NCBI GenBank assembly: GCA_019313915.1
Contig: JAFDAJ010000006.1
Coordinates: 1-50,208, forward strand
Source: Deltaproteobacteria bacterium
GTDB taxonomy: Bacteria > Myxococcota_A > Polyangia > Polyangiales > Houyiibacteriaceae
Direction of reading: 5' to 3'
DNA length: 50,208 nucleotides
In this document: positions 23,523 to 32,479 of the stretch, in pieces
How the letters are laid out: the number at the start of each line of letters is the position of its first letter
Numbering within the stretch: the first letter of the stretch is position 1
The notes under the pieces: generated by a model
Told to the model about the DNA's origin: nothing
Database searches by the model: none
Seen by the model: the letters and a program-made list of their open reading frames with translations, nothing else
Program-made: the position numbers and the translations under genes

Positions 23523-25739
23523 ATGTCGGTTTGGAAGCGAGGATGCCTCGCGACGGTTGCCCTCTTCGCTTTGCTGCTCCCGGCCCTGTGGGCCGTGCTT
23601 GGGGGTGGCGACTTGCAGATGGATGGTCAGATCACGACTACTCCGCTCGACCGCGGCCTCTTGAGTGCGCGCAACGAAGCGCAGCGCGGGGTCACGGACA
23701 GCTCCGAGACGCGCGTGCTGTTTGGCGACCTTCACGTGCATTCGACGCTCTCGGTCGACGCGTTTCAATGGAGCCTCCCCTTGATGGGCGGGGAAGGCGT
23801 GCATCCCCCCGCCGACGCATGTGACTTCGCGCGCTTCTGCTCCCAGCTCGACTTCTACTCGCTCACCGATCACGCCGAGGCGCTCACGCCTCGCACCTGG
23901 AAGATGATCAAGGACTCGGTGCGTCAGTGCAACGCGGTTGATGCCGAGAGCGAGCAACCCGATTTGGTTGGGTTCACCGGCTTCGAGTGGACGCAGATCG
24001 GTTCGACCCCCGAGACCCACTACGGACACAGAAACGTCATCTTCAAAGATACCGATGACGATCGGGTTCCCGCGCGCCCCATCGCGTCGCCGGGCCTGGC
24101 CGCGCAAGCGATGTCCGACATGAACTCCATCACCGCCAACCTCTCCATTCCTTTCCGAGCATTCCCGAACGAGCAACCCTACAACGACGTTGCGGCGCAC
24201 GTTCTCGAGATCGTTCGCGTGGATGACTGCCCGGAGGGGGTGGCTTCTCCGGATCTTCCAACCGATTGTCGCGAGAGCGCGGCAACGCCGGATGTGCTCT
24301 TCCGCAAGCTTGGGGAATGGGGCATGACCTCCATGGTGATCCCGCACGGCACCACTTGGGGCTTCTACACGCCGCCTGGGTATCTTTACGACAAGCAGCT
24401 CCAGGCCAAACACGACGACCCGAAGTGGCAACGACTCATCGAGGTGTTTTCGGGGCATGGCAATTCGGAGGAGTACCGACCCTTCCGCGCGGCAGAGCAG
24501 GGCGAGGACGGGCAGACCTGCCCGGAGCCCACCGAAGGCTACGAGCCATGTTGCTGGCGTGCCGGCGAAATCATCCGAAGCCGCTGCGAAAACCCTTTGT
24601 CCGAGGAGTGCGATGAGCACGTCGACGAGGCGCGGCAGAACTACCTCAGGGTCGGGGTTGCGGGTCACCTGACGTTACCCGGGACCGATGTTACCGAATG
24701 GGGCAACTGCGGTCAGTGTACCGACTGTTTCAACCCGAGCTTCGCGTATCGTCCGGGTGGTGCGGTGCAGTACATCCTGTCGCGCGGGAGCTTCGACGGC
24801 GAGGGGGAGCCGCGCCACACGACGCTCGGCTTCATCGCCTCGAGCGACAATCACACGGCTCGGCCGGGTACAGGCTACAAGGAATACGAGCGCCGCAAGA
24901 TGACCGAAGCACGCGGACCCTCGACCGAGGAGTGGAAGAAGGTCTTGTTTGGTGATCCTGCAAAGGCGAGTCAGTCCGTGTCGCTGTCCCCCGCGTCAGT
25001 GAACGCCAAACCGCCGTTCCGCAGGGTGTGGCTGGAGCGTCAGGCTTCGTTTTTTCTCACCGGTGGGCTCGTCGCCGTGCACGCCAAAGAGCGCACACGC
25101 GACGCGATTTGGCAGGCATTGTTCGATCGGCAGGTGTACGGGACATCAGGGGACCGCATCTTGCTTTGGTTCGATCTCGTCAATGCGGGTGAGGAACGCG
25201 TGCCGATGGGTAGTCAGCTCGAGTTTGAGGGAACCCCGAAGTTCCGGGTTCGCGCGGCGGGAGCGTTTGCGCAGCTTCCCGGTTGCGCTGACGAGGTGAC
25301 CGAGGCGCTGGGGGCCAAGCGAGTCGATCGCATCTGTGCCGGTGAGTGCTACCGTCCGTCCGACGAACGCCGCCGCATCACGCGCATCGAGATCGTTCGA
25401 ATCGGGCGTCAAATGAAGCAAACCGAAGCGGTCGAAGAGCTGATCGAGGATCCCTGGCTGACCATCCCGTGTCCGGCCGGCACTGAGGTCTGCGAGGTCG
25501 AGTTCGAAGACCCCTGGTATTCGTCCGCGGGCCGTGAGGTTCTCTACTACGTTCGCGCGATTCAGGAGCCAACGCTCGCAGTGAACGCAGGCTTGCTTCG
25601 TTGCGACGGCGACGAGTGTGATCCGTGCTACGGCGACTACCGCGTGCCTTTCGACGAGGACTGTCTGTCGATGAACCAAGAGCGCGCTTGGTCTTCTCCG
25701 ATCTATCTCACGGCACCGGATGTGCCGGCGAGTCCGTAG
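23523..25739 (+). CDS. DUF3604 PHP-like exported protein
   Basis: A 738-residue DUF3604 protein. The N-terminal hydrophobic segment (about 10-27, LATVALFALLLPALWAVL) is a signal or anchor. A PHP-like metal-binding start follows: FGDLHVHSTLSVDAF and SLTDHAEALTP, then GFEWTQIG, HYGHRNVIF, MVIPHGTTWGFY, HTTLGFIASSDNHTARPG. Histidines and acidic residues suggest a metallohydrolase, probably a phosphoesterase-like fold; the substrate is unknown. Cysteine-rich insertions (CPEPTEGYEPCCW, CGQCTDCF) fit an exported protein with disulfides. It follows tolB by 51 bases and may be read from the same transcript. Confidence 0.88.
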   Translation: MSVWKRGCLATVALFALLLPALWAVLGGGDLQMDGQITTTPLDRGLLSARNEAQRGVTDSSETRVLFGDLHVHSTLSVDAFQWSLPLMGGEGVHPPADACDFARFCSQLDFYSLTDHAEALTPRTWKMIKDSVRQCNAVDAESEQPDLVGFTGFEWTQIGSTPETHYGHRNVIFKDTDDDRVPARPIASPGLAAQAMSDMNSITANLSIPFRAFPNEQPYNDVAAHVLEIVRVDDCPEGVASPDLPTDCRESAATPDVLFRKLGEWGMTSMVIPHGTTWGFYTPPGYLYDKQLQAKHDDPKWQRLIEVFSGHGNSEEYRPFRAAEQGEDGQTCPEPTEGYEPCCWRAGEIIRSRCENPLSEECDEHVDEARQNYLRVGVAGHLTLPGTDVTEWGNCGQCTDCFNPSFAYRPGGAVQYILSRGSFDGEGEPRHTTLGFIASSDNHTARPGTGYKEYERRKMTEARGPSTEEWKKVLFGDPAKASQSVSLSPASVNAKPPFRRVWLERQASFFLTGGLVAVHAKERTRDAIWQALFDRQVYGTSGDRILLWFDLVNAGEERVPMGSQLEFEGTPKFRVRAAGAFAQLPGCADEVTEALGAKRVDRICAGECYRPSDERRRITRIEIVRIGRQMKQTEAVEELIEDPWLTIPCPAGTEVCEVEFEDPWYSSAGREVLYYVRAIQEPTLAVNAGLLRCDGDECDPCYGDYRVPFDEDCLSMNQERAWSSPIYLTAPDVPASP

Positions 25740-25742
25740 CTG

Positions 25743-26567
25743 CTAGCGGTCGTCGCAGTCGGCCGGGCCGAGCTCACGCACTTTGCGCAGCTCCTTCTTG
25801 GCCTTGGGAACGAGCGGCGATTTTTTGTGGTTTTTCAGCAGCGCCTTGAGAGCGGTGCCCGCATCGTTGCACGACCGCACCTCCAGAAAGGCTTGCGCCA
25901 TGTCGTAGAGAGTTTCGTCGATCGCATCGCCATTGCGGTAGGTGGACACGATTTTTTGAAATTCCCCGAGCGCGGCGGCGGCTTGGCCCTGCTTCAGGTA
26001 GCTCGAGCCGATCATGTACTGCGCGTTGTCCGCGTGAGCGTCTTTGGGGTACCGCTCCACGTAGGCTCGCGCGAGGGCGCGCGTGTACGAATGCTTGTTG
26101 ATGCGAAACGACTTCGTGAGCGCTTCCCAGTGGGCAGTCTTGCTCTTCGGAATCTCGTCGGAACCGAGGGCGACATCCATGCCAGCGGCGCGTGCGACCT
26201 CGCTCAATCGGCGCTGAAGCTCGAGGCTGCGTTCGGCATTGGCTTGGCTCGCTCCTGAGCTCTCGTTGCGAAGCTCAGCGATCTCGCCTTCCATCGTCGC
26301 TTGACGCTTCTGGATCTGCTCGATCTGCAGCCCTTGGTCCGCGCTGTTGCGGCGAAGGACCCGGCTTGCCTCCGCGAGCGCTTCTTCGAGCTCTTTTCGT
26401 TTGGCCTCCAGGTCATTCTCGAGCGAGTCGAGTCGCTCCTGGCTCGTTGCGATGTCGGCCTGCATTTGGCTAATGCAGCCCGTCGTCGAGGTGATAAATA
26501 GCGGTAGCGCGACCAGCCCCGAGAAGAGGCTTGGGCGCAACCGGCCGAACGGTCCAGACATCCCCAT
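25743..26567 (-). CDS. cpoB: CpoB/YbgF-like coiled-coil TPR lipoprotein
   Basis: A 274-residue protein. Signal peptide with lipobox-like STTG-C31, a long heptad-rich coiled coil (about 38-145, RLDSLENDLEAKRKELEEAL) and C-terminal TPR repeats (AYVERYPKDAHADNAQYMIG, YLKQGQAAAALGEFQKIV, AFLEVRSCNDAGTALKAL), the YbgF/CpoB architecture. CpoB links Tol-Pal to peptidoglycan synthesis. In the usual order it follows pal on the same strand; here it is on the opposite strand, 3 bases from DUF3604. Start choice is uncertain among 26573 (GTG), 26567 and 26561 (ATG). Confidence 0.85.
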   Translation of the reverse strand: MGMSGPFGRLRPSLFSGLVALPLFITSTTGCISQMQADIATSQERLDSLENDLEAKRKELEEALAEASRVLRRNSADQGLQIEQIQKRQATMEGEIAELRNESSGASQANAERSLELQRRLSEVARAAGMDVALGSDEIPKSKTAHWEALTKSFRINKHSYTRALARAYVERYPKDAHADNAQYMIGSSYLKQGQAAAALGEFQKIVSTYRNGDAIDETLYDMAQAFLEVRSCNDAGTALKALLKNHKKSPLVPKAKKELRKVRELGPADCDDR

Positions 26568-26580
26568 CACCACCCCGTTT

Positions 26581-26586
26581 AGTATA
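26581..26586 (-). promoter_or_regulatory. Possible -10 box upstream of cpoB
   Basis: On the minus strand the 39-base gap between the ATPase stop and cpoB contains TATACT, a near-perfect -10 element, 13 bases before the ATG at 26567. No good -35 is seen. A very short leader would result. Confidence 0.25.
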
Positions 26587-26606
26587 GATGGGTTATTCGT
26601 GCCATT

Positions 26607-27221
26607 TTATGAGTCGGGGCGCAGCCAGCCGTTGTCGTCGACGATCCTCTGAAGTTGCCCGAGGCCGTCCTGGAGCTTCGCGAAGAACGACCTCGAATGC
26701 GGAACGAAGTTGAAATTCGGGTGTTCTGACCAGAGCTTGCGAAGGCGCATATCGAGGCGCCGGGCCTCTTCGTTGCTCTCGGTGCGCGCAGGATTCCCCC
26801 CCTCGATCGAGATGTCCCCCACGGCTGCCGATTCGAAGAAGATGACGGCATCGTAGCGTGTGAGCTCTCGTTTCAGGCTCGTCCCGAGGCTCTCGAAGAA
26901 TCCCTCGGGCGCGTCGTCTGGCCAGAATGCCGCGCCATCGATGGTGCCGCGGTCGCACAGCAGGACACGGCCGGGGTAGAGCGCGCCCTGCACGTCTTCC
27001 AATCCCACTTGGGCGTGGAAGATCGCCCGCTGCGTTGCGGCACGCGCCTTGGTCTCACCCACGCGGGGGAAGCCGCCCATGAACAACATCGTCGCCGTCT
27101 CGGGCACGACCACTATCTTGTCGCCAATCTCGCGCCGGAACAAATCGGCGGCGGTGGTCTTTCCTCCGCCCGGGCCGCCGGTCAATACGATTCGAAAGTG
27201 GTTTCGGTTCGAGGCGTTCAT
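26607..27221 (-). CDS. AAA_28/TTD14-like P-loop ATPase
   Basis: A 204-residue P-loop protein. Walker A GGPGGGKTT is at about residues 14-22. Also seen are VVVPETATMLFMGGFP, LLCDRGTIDGAAFWP (Walker B-like, similar to nucleotide kinases), and RYDAVIFFES. This pattern fits the AAA_28 group (related to eukaryotic TTD14), whose members resemble small-molecule kinases; no substrate can be named. The start at MNASNRNHF is chosen since the frame above has no family match. It is divergent from the D-aminoacylase gene with 90 bases between. Confidence 0.8.
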   Translation of the reverse strand: MNASNRNHFRIVLTGGPGGGKTTAADLFRREIGDKIVVVPETATMLFMGGFPRVGETKARAATQRAIFHAQVGLEDVQGALYPGRVLLCDRGTIDGAAFWPDDAPEGFFESLGTSLKRELTRYDAVIFFESAAVGDISIEGGNPARTESNEEARRLDMRLRKLWSEHPNFNFVPHSRSFFAKLQDGLGQLQRIVDDNGWLRPDS

Positions 27222-27311
27222 CGTCGACGCTACGATAGCCGATTCTGCCTCATTCGTGCAGGTCGAAAGCCTTTGTCGATGGTGCGCGTTTGATGTAATC
27301 GATATCTTCAC

Positions 27312-28931
27312 ATGCCCACGAGCTCACGCGACCGAAAAACCCTTCTTCGGAATGGTCTGATCGTCGACGGCACGGGTCGAGCGCCACGGCCTGGCAGTGT
27401 GTTGCTAGATGGCGGACGCATCGCTGCCATGGGTGACCTGCCTCAGGAAGCGGCCACCACCATCGACTGCAGCGGAAAAGTCATCGCACCGGGTTTCATC
27501 GATGCCCACTCGCATATGGATTTCTTCTCGGTGAGCAAGGATCCGCATCACTTCGATTCGTTTACGGCGCAGGGGGTCACCACCTTCGTCGCGGGCAACT
27601 GCGGGTTCAGCCCATTTGGATTCGCCCCACAGACCAAGCACCGGGGCCTCCTCGAGAACTCGTTGTTTAAAGCCGGAACGGACGCCCTCAATTGGAACAC
27701 TTTTGCGGAGTACCGCGAGGTGCTCGAGGGCCTCGGACTGACGCACAACTTCCTTCATCTGGTCGGCCACGGTGCGGCGCGCACGTCGCTTTCGGGGTTC
27801 GAGGCGCGTCCCTTGAGCCCAGCGGAGTACGCACAGATGCTCAACCTCCTCGACCGTGCTCTGAGCGAAGGCGCTGCGGGCGTGTCGCTTGGACTGCAGT
27901 ACAAACCGGGCGTTTTCGCGAAGCTCGAAGAGCTGGACGACGTGGCCCATCTGGTGAAGCGGCACGACAAGCTGTTGACGGTCCACGCCAAGGCTTACTC
28001 ATCGTTTTCGGGGACGTACCCGATGGTTCCGTTCGGACGCGCCCACAATCTCAAAGCGATCGACGACATGCTCGGGGTGGCGCGACGCACTGGCGTCCGC
28101 CTGCAGTTCTCGCACCTGATTTTCGTCGGGTCATCGACGTGGAAGACGGTCGACGAGGCGATCGACCTATTCGACCGCGCCATCGCCGACGACGTCGACG
28201 TGTGCTTCGACATGTTTCCGTATCGATGCGGCGCGACGCTGCTCAATACGCTGCTGCCCGAGTGGTTCATGGCCCGAATGCCCGACGCGCTACGCAGTCC
28301 ACTTGCGCGGGCGCGTCTGTGGGTGGAAGCCGAGGTCGGATTTCGGACCGTGGGCTTTGGTTACGAACAGATGCAGATCACCAATGCGTGCTCCCCCGAG
28401 TACGACGAGCACAACGGCCGATTCCTTCCGGACATCGCGGCTCGCGTGAGGAAATCCAACTTCGAAACGATGCTGGACATCCTCGACAAGAGCAACATCG
28501 AGGCGCGGGGGCTCTTCCACCGGTACTACAACGACGAGATCATCGACCGATTGATGCGGCACCCGGCCGCGATCTTTGCCTCCGACTCCTGGCCAGAGCC
28601 GGGCGGCCATCAAAATCCCGCCGCGTATGGAACGTTCCCGAGGTTTCTCCACATCGCGCGAGAGCGTGGCAACATCTCGCTCGAATCCGCCGTGCACAAG
28701 ATGACCGGTTCCGCCGCCACCCGCTTCCGGCTGAACGAGCGTGGGCGTCTCGAAGAGGGATACGCTGCCGATGTCGTCGTGTTCGATTGGAACGCGGTTG
28801 CAGATGGCGCAAACGAGTCGGGCGACGCAGCGCCTTCCGGGGTCGAGCACGTGTTCGTGAACGGCGAGCCGATTCTAGAGGCCGGACAGGTGCGCGCGGT
28901 ACGGGGGGCGGGGGAAGTGCTGCTGTCCTAG
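27312..28931 (+). CDS. N-acyl-D-amino acid deacylase-type amidohydrolase
   Basis: A 539-residue amidohydrolase of the D-aminoacylase group, which removes acyl groups from N-acyl-D-amino acids using zinc. Seen: LLRNGLIVDGTGRAPRPG, APGFIDAHSHMDFF (metal-binding HSH), TTFVAGNCGFSPFG, HLVGHGAAR, GLQYKPGVFAKLEEL, FSHLIFVGSSTWK, and the closing NERGRLEEGYAADVVVFD. Length fits. It shares the family with the 586-residue protein at 39617 but is clearly different in sequence. It is convergent with an AraC regulator, 22 bases apart. Confidence 0.87.
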   Translation: MPTSSRDRKTLLRNGLIVDGTGRAPRPGSVLLDGGRIAAMGDLPQEAATTIDCSGKVIAPGFIDAHSHMDFFSVSKDPHHFDSFTAQGVTTFVAGNCGFSPFGFAPQTKHRGLLENSLFKAGTDALNWNTFAEYREVLEGLGLTHNFLHLVGHGAARTSLSGFEARPLSPAEYAQMLNLLDRALSEGAAGVSLGLQYKPGVFAKLEELDDVAHLVKRHDKLLTVHAKAYSSFSGTYPMVPFGRAHNLKAIDDMLGVARRTGVRLQFSHLIFVGSSTWKTVDEAIDLFDRAIADDVDVCFDMFPYRCGATLLNTLLPEWFMARMPDALRSPLARARLWVEAEVGFRTVGFGYEQMQITNACSPEYDEHNGRFLPDIAARVRKSNFETMLDILDKSNIEARGLFHRYYNDEIIDRLMRHPAAIFASDSWPEPGGHQNPAAYGTFPRFLHIARERGNISLESAVHKMTGSAATRFRLNERGRLEEGYAADVVVFDWNAVADGANESGDAAPSGVEHVFVNGEPILEAGQVRAVRGAGEVLLS

Positions 28932-28953
28932 GCCCTTCAGTGTCAACGTCAGG

Positions 28954-29964
28954 TCAGTGTTGCCGTGTGCGCCAGGTCCCCGGGGGAACGCCTTTCCATC
29001 GCTTGAACGCGCTGATGAATCCCGCCGTGTTTGCAAAGCCCAGGCGCTCCGCGACAGCGTCAACGCTCAGGCCCGCCGTCCCAAGCAACTGCTCTGCTAA
29101 CGTTTCGTGCACCTCGTCGACAAGCACGCGGAACGACGTGCCTTCGTCTGTGAGACGTCGGCGGAGGCTGCGGGACGTAGTGGCCAACTCTTTGGCAATG
29201 CGCTCCATGTCGGGTGATTGCCCCGGCTCCCTCAGCAGCATGTGCCGAACGCGGCCCGCAATCCCTTCCCGTGCCTGGCGCGCCGCAAGAAGCTCCTCGC
29301 ATTGCGCTTCGGAGAGCTTCGCGGTGTGGATGTTGGCTTGGGGCATGGATCTGTCGAGCAACGAAGCTTCGTACTCCATCACGGTACGTTTCGCGCCGAA
29401 GACCGGACGCACTCCAAGCAGCTCTTCGTAGCGCGCTGCGTAGCTTGGTTCGTCGAATCGGAGTTCGAGACCGACGAGGGGAAGGGGCTCCCCAAGTAGT
29501 TGCGCCCACATGTGGAAGACCGCCGAGAGGTCTCGCTCGACGAGTGCACGCCGTGCAGGCTCCGGGACTCTGGCGCCGTCGAGGATCATGCGGAGCCGGC
29601 CAGCGCTTTCCTCGATCTCGAACTGCGAGAACGCGTACGTCAGATTGAGATAGCGAAGCCCTAGCTCGAGCGCGTCACGCACGGTCGGACTGCTCATCAC
29701 CGCGTAGCCCCAGATGCCGTATGCCGTCACGTGGTATCGACTGCCTGACTCGAGGCCGATCTCCGGCACGTCTGGTAGGGCTTGGACGATGTTGGTGACG
29801 AGCTCCAGCTCTTGTCGACCCGTGATCTCCGCGCTGGGGTCGTCGAGCGATTCAGGGTCGATACCGGTCCCTTCCAGACACACCCCCAGCGGCAAGCCGT
29901 GTTCTGCGGCCAGCTCGGTCATCAGCCTCACGCTGTAGGTTCCCCGTCGATAGTCCCAGTGCAT
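28954..29964 (-). CDS. AraC-family transcriptional regulator
   Basis: A 336-residue regulator. The N-terminal ligand-binding domain is of the arabinose_bd type (YSVRLMTELAAEHGLPLGVC, YHVTAYGIWGYAVMSSPTV, LNLTYAFSQFEIEE), as in OruR-like regulators. The C-terminal HTH_18 domain (about 240-336) has ELATTSRSLRRRLTDEGTSF, LLGTAGLSVDAVAERLGFA and SAFKRWKGVPPGTWR. The ligand is unknown. Neighbours on either side are a D-aminoacylase (convergent) and an HSL-type hydrolase (divergent, 118 bases), either of which could be its target. Confidence 0.92.
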   Translation of the reverse strand: MHWDYRRGTYSVRLMTELAAEHGLPLGVCLEGTGIDPESLDDPSAEITGRQELELVTNIVQALPDVPEIGLESGSRYHVTAYGIWGYAVMSSPTVRDALELGLRYLNLTYAFSQFEIEESAGRLRMILDGARVPEPARRALVERDLSAVFHMWAQLLGEPLPLVGLELRFDEPSYAARYEELLGVRPVFGAKRTVMEYEASLLDRSMPQANIHTAKLSEAQCEELLAARQAREGIAGRVRHMLLREPGQSPDMERIAKELATTSRSLRRRLTDEGTSFRVLVDEVHETLAEQLLGTAGLSVDAVAERLGFANTAGFISAFKRWKGVPPGTWRTRQH

Positions 29965-30082
29965 CTTGGTATGTGGCTTCGGTCTTCTTTGAAACTAGCA
30001 AGATTTCGCCAGGGGTCACGTTTGCGGGTTGCCGCTAAGGCGGCCACGTGAACCTCGCCGATTACGAGCTAGAAGAGCGAGC

Positions 30083-30985
30083 ATGGCCATCCGACTCCCC
30101 GCCAGACTCATACGTGCCCTCATCCGCTTCATGCTAAAGCCCTTTCTCGGTCCTCCGTTCCCCGTCTTCTTCCAGCGGGTCTGGCTGCGCATCGCGTCGA
30201 GCGCCAATCCACCAGCTCGGGCTGCGTCGATGGCACGGCTAGATATCGGGGGCATGTCTGCGCTCCGCGCTTGGCCTAAGGCAACCAAGCCAGAGCAGGC
30301 GGTGCTCTATCTGCACGGCGGCGGTTACTGCGTTGGGAGTTGGGGGACGTACAAGGGCCCGATCACACATCTAGCCGTCGCCGCCGCCGCGGTGGTGTAC
30401 GCGCCCAACTACCGCTTGGCCCCCGAACACCCGCACCCCGCCGCCCTCGACGATGCGCTGGAGGCGTATCGATGGCTTCTGGGGCAGGGGGTATCACCGA
30501 ACCGTATCGCGTTGGCGGGCGATTCGGCGGGTGGCGGTCTTGCACTTGCTACGGCCATCGCGATTCGTGACGCGGGTCTGCCGTCGCCCGCGTCGATTGT
30601 ACTGCTCTCGCCTTGGGTTGACCTGCGGGGCGACTCTCCCTCCATGACGAAGAACGTCCGCATCGACCCGATGGTGAGGCCAAGCTGGTCTCGGGCGTGT
30701 GCGTCGATGTACCTGGGCGGTCGTGACCTGGACCATCCGGCATGTTCACCGCTTTTCGCCAGTCACAAAGGCTTGCCGCCGATCCTGATTCAGGTGGGAA
30801 GCGACGAGATCATTCTCGATGACTCGACACGCCTCGACGCTCGATGCCGCGAGGCAGGTGTCGACGTCACCTTGCAGCAGTTCGAAGGTCTCTGGCACGA
30901 CTTCCAAACCCACGCGGGCATCCTCCAGGCAGCAGACGACGCGATGACGAAGATCGCGGAGTTCCTACACGCTCACTGGCGCTGA
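30083..30985 (+). CDS. HSL-type alpha/beta hydrolase (esterase)
   Basis: A 300-residue hormone-sensitive-lipase family hydrolase. Oxyanion motif LHGGGYCVG (about 78-86), nucleophile elbow GDSAGGG (S148), acid D241 in VGSDEIILDD, and H272 in LWHDF complete the triad. Such enzymes cleave short- to medium-chain esters or lactones. An N-terminal helical stretch (LPARLIRALIRFMLKPFLG) is the usual cap. The start at MAIRLPARL is preferred over an upstream in-frame start. Divergent from the AraC gene and convergent with the dehydrogenase gene, 12 bases away. Confidence 0.9.
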   Translation: MAIRLPARLIRALIRFMLKPFLGPPFPVFFQRVWLRIASSANPPARAASMARLDIGGMSALRAWPKATKPEQAVLYLHGGGYCVGSWGTYKGPITHLAVAAAAVVYAPNYRLAPEHPHPAALDDALEAYRWLLGQGVSPNRIALAGDSAGGGLALATAIAIRDAGLPSPASIVLLSPWVDLRGDSPSMTKNVRIDPMVRPSWSRACASMYLGGRDLDHPACSPLFASHKGLPPILIQVGSDEIILDDSTRLDARCREAGVDVTLQQFEGLWHDFQTHAGILQAADDAMTKIAEFLHAHWR

Positions 30986-30997
30986 CGCTGACGCGGG

Positions 30998-32410
30998 CTA
31001 CGGGAAGATGCCGTCCAGCGTGTACGCGCTCGCCACGCTCTCGATTGCGTGCACGTATGCTGATGTGCGGAGGTCGGGGAGTGCTCTGCGTTTCCATGGC
31101 TCGCGGATCTTTTCGTACGAAATAGCCATCGTGTTTTCGAGTGCTGTGCGGACGAAATCGATTTCGTTGGGTGCTTGTAAGAGCAGCGCGGCGTCTTCGG
31201 GGGGTAGAGTCTTTCCGGTTAGATGGGTGAGGACCTGGAGCAGTCGGTTGTTTGCGATCTGCTGGTAGCGGCGGGTCATGCGCTCGAAGCTCACGTGGGA
31301 GAGGTTCTTGATCCACTCGAAGTACGACACCACAACGCCGCCTGCATTCGCGTACACGTCGGGGACCACCACGGTGCCCATTTCGCGCAGGATCGCATCA
31401 GCTTCGGGATCCACCGGACCGTTGGCAGCTTCGACGATGACTTTCGCCTGAATTCGTGGCGCGTTGTCGGCCGTGATTTGATGCTCGAGTGCTGAAGGGA
31501 TCAGGACGTCGCACGCCTCTTCCAGGATGGCGTCCGGATCGGCCGAGTATCGAGCCTCTGGAAAACCTCTGAGCGAGCCGGTTTCGCCGCGGTGCAGAAG
31601 GACCGCTTCCACGTCCAGCCCGCCCTCGTCGTAGAGCGCGCCATCACTGACCGACACACCGACGACGATCGCATCTCGTTCGATCGCAGCGCGCGCCGCG
31701 TGAAGTCCGACCTTTCCGAGGCCCGGCACGATGATGCGCTTCCCGGCCAACCCGGTCTCCAAGCCCAGCGGTCTCACATCCTCTTTTTCCGCTAGGAACT
31801 GCTCGAGCGCGATGACCGCGCCCAGGCCTGTCGCTTCCCGGCGTCCAGCCACACCGTGTAGACTGATTGCCTTCCCCGTGACGCACGCCAGGCCATTCAA
31901 TGTGTCCGGTCCGTAGGCCTTATAGGTGTCGTAGATCCAACCCATTTCGCGTTCACCGGTACCGACGTCAGGTGCCGGCACGTCGACGTCGGGGCCGATG
32001 AAGCGTTTGCGAATGAGCTCGGTCGTATACCGCCGTGTTACGCGTTCCAGAAACGATGTGGACTCTGTTCGCGGGTCAACGCACACGCCCCCTTTTGCGC
32101 CACCAAAGGGAACGTCGACGACTGCACACTTGTAGGTCATCAGGGCGGAGAGGGCCATGACCTCGCTTTGCGCGACGTCGAGCGCGTAGCGAATGCCTCC
32201 CTTGGTCGGGAGCCGATGGTGGCTGTGCTCCGCGCGGTAAGCCTCCACGACCACGATCTCCCCGCTGTCCCTTCGAACTGGAAACCGAAGCCGATAGACC
32301 GCGTTGCACGCGCGGATCTGGCTGAGGATGTCCGGCGCCACATCCGTGTGACGCGAAGCCATGTCGAAGTAGTGGTTGACGTCGTCGAAGAAGTCCGAGT
32401 TGGAGGTCAT
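30998..32410 (-). CDS. Glu/Leu/Phe/Val dehydrogenase
   Basis: A 470-residue amino acid dehydrogenase, probably glutamate dehydrogenase. Seen: HHRLPTKGGIRYA, LMTYKCAVVDVPFGGAKGGV with the catalytic Lys, DVPAPDVGTGEREM, the NAD(P)-binding IIVPGLGKVGLHAARAA, ANGPVDPEADAILREMG and PDVYANAGGVVVSYFEW. It interconverts glutamate and 2-oxoglutarate plus ammonia. The ATG at 32410 is used; another at 32422 would add four residues. The frame runs further upstream without homology. It is divergent from mscS across 69 bases. Confidence 0.93.
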   Translation of the reverse strand: MTSNSDFFDDVNHYFDMASRHTDVAPDILSQIRACNAVYRLRFPVRRDSGEIVVVEAYRAEHSHHRLPTKGGIRYALDVAQSEVMALSALMTYKCAVVDVPFGGAKGGVCVDPRTESTSFLERVTRRYTTELIRKRFIGPDVDVPAPDVGTGEREMGWIYDTYKAYGPDTLNGLACVTGKAISLHGVAGRREATGLGAVIALEQFLAEKEDVRPLGLETGLAGKRIIVPGLGKVGLHAARAAIERDAIVVGVSVSDGALYDEGGLDVEAVLLHRGETGSLRGFPEARYSADPDAILEEACDVLIPSALEHQITADNAPRIQAKVIVEAANGPVDPEADAILREMGTVVVPDVYANAGGVVVSYFEWIKNLSHVSFERMTRRYQQIANNRLLQVLTHLTGKTLPPEDAALLLQAPNEIDFVRTALENTMAISYEKIREPWKRRALPDLRTSAYVHAIESVASAYTLDGIFP

Positions 32411-32479
32411 GGCCGGGAGCATACTCTTTCTCTCGCCTCGAGGGGGGCGCGGCGGTACGCTGGCGGCGTGGAAGACTTC

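Noticed and set aside
27692-29431. Plus-strand open frame of 579 codons across the D-aminoacylase and AraC genes
   Set aside because: Arg-rich low-complexity product, two well-supported genes occupy the region in other frames, and no family motif is seen.
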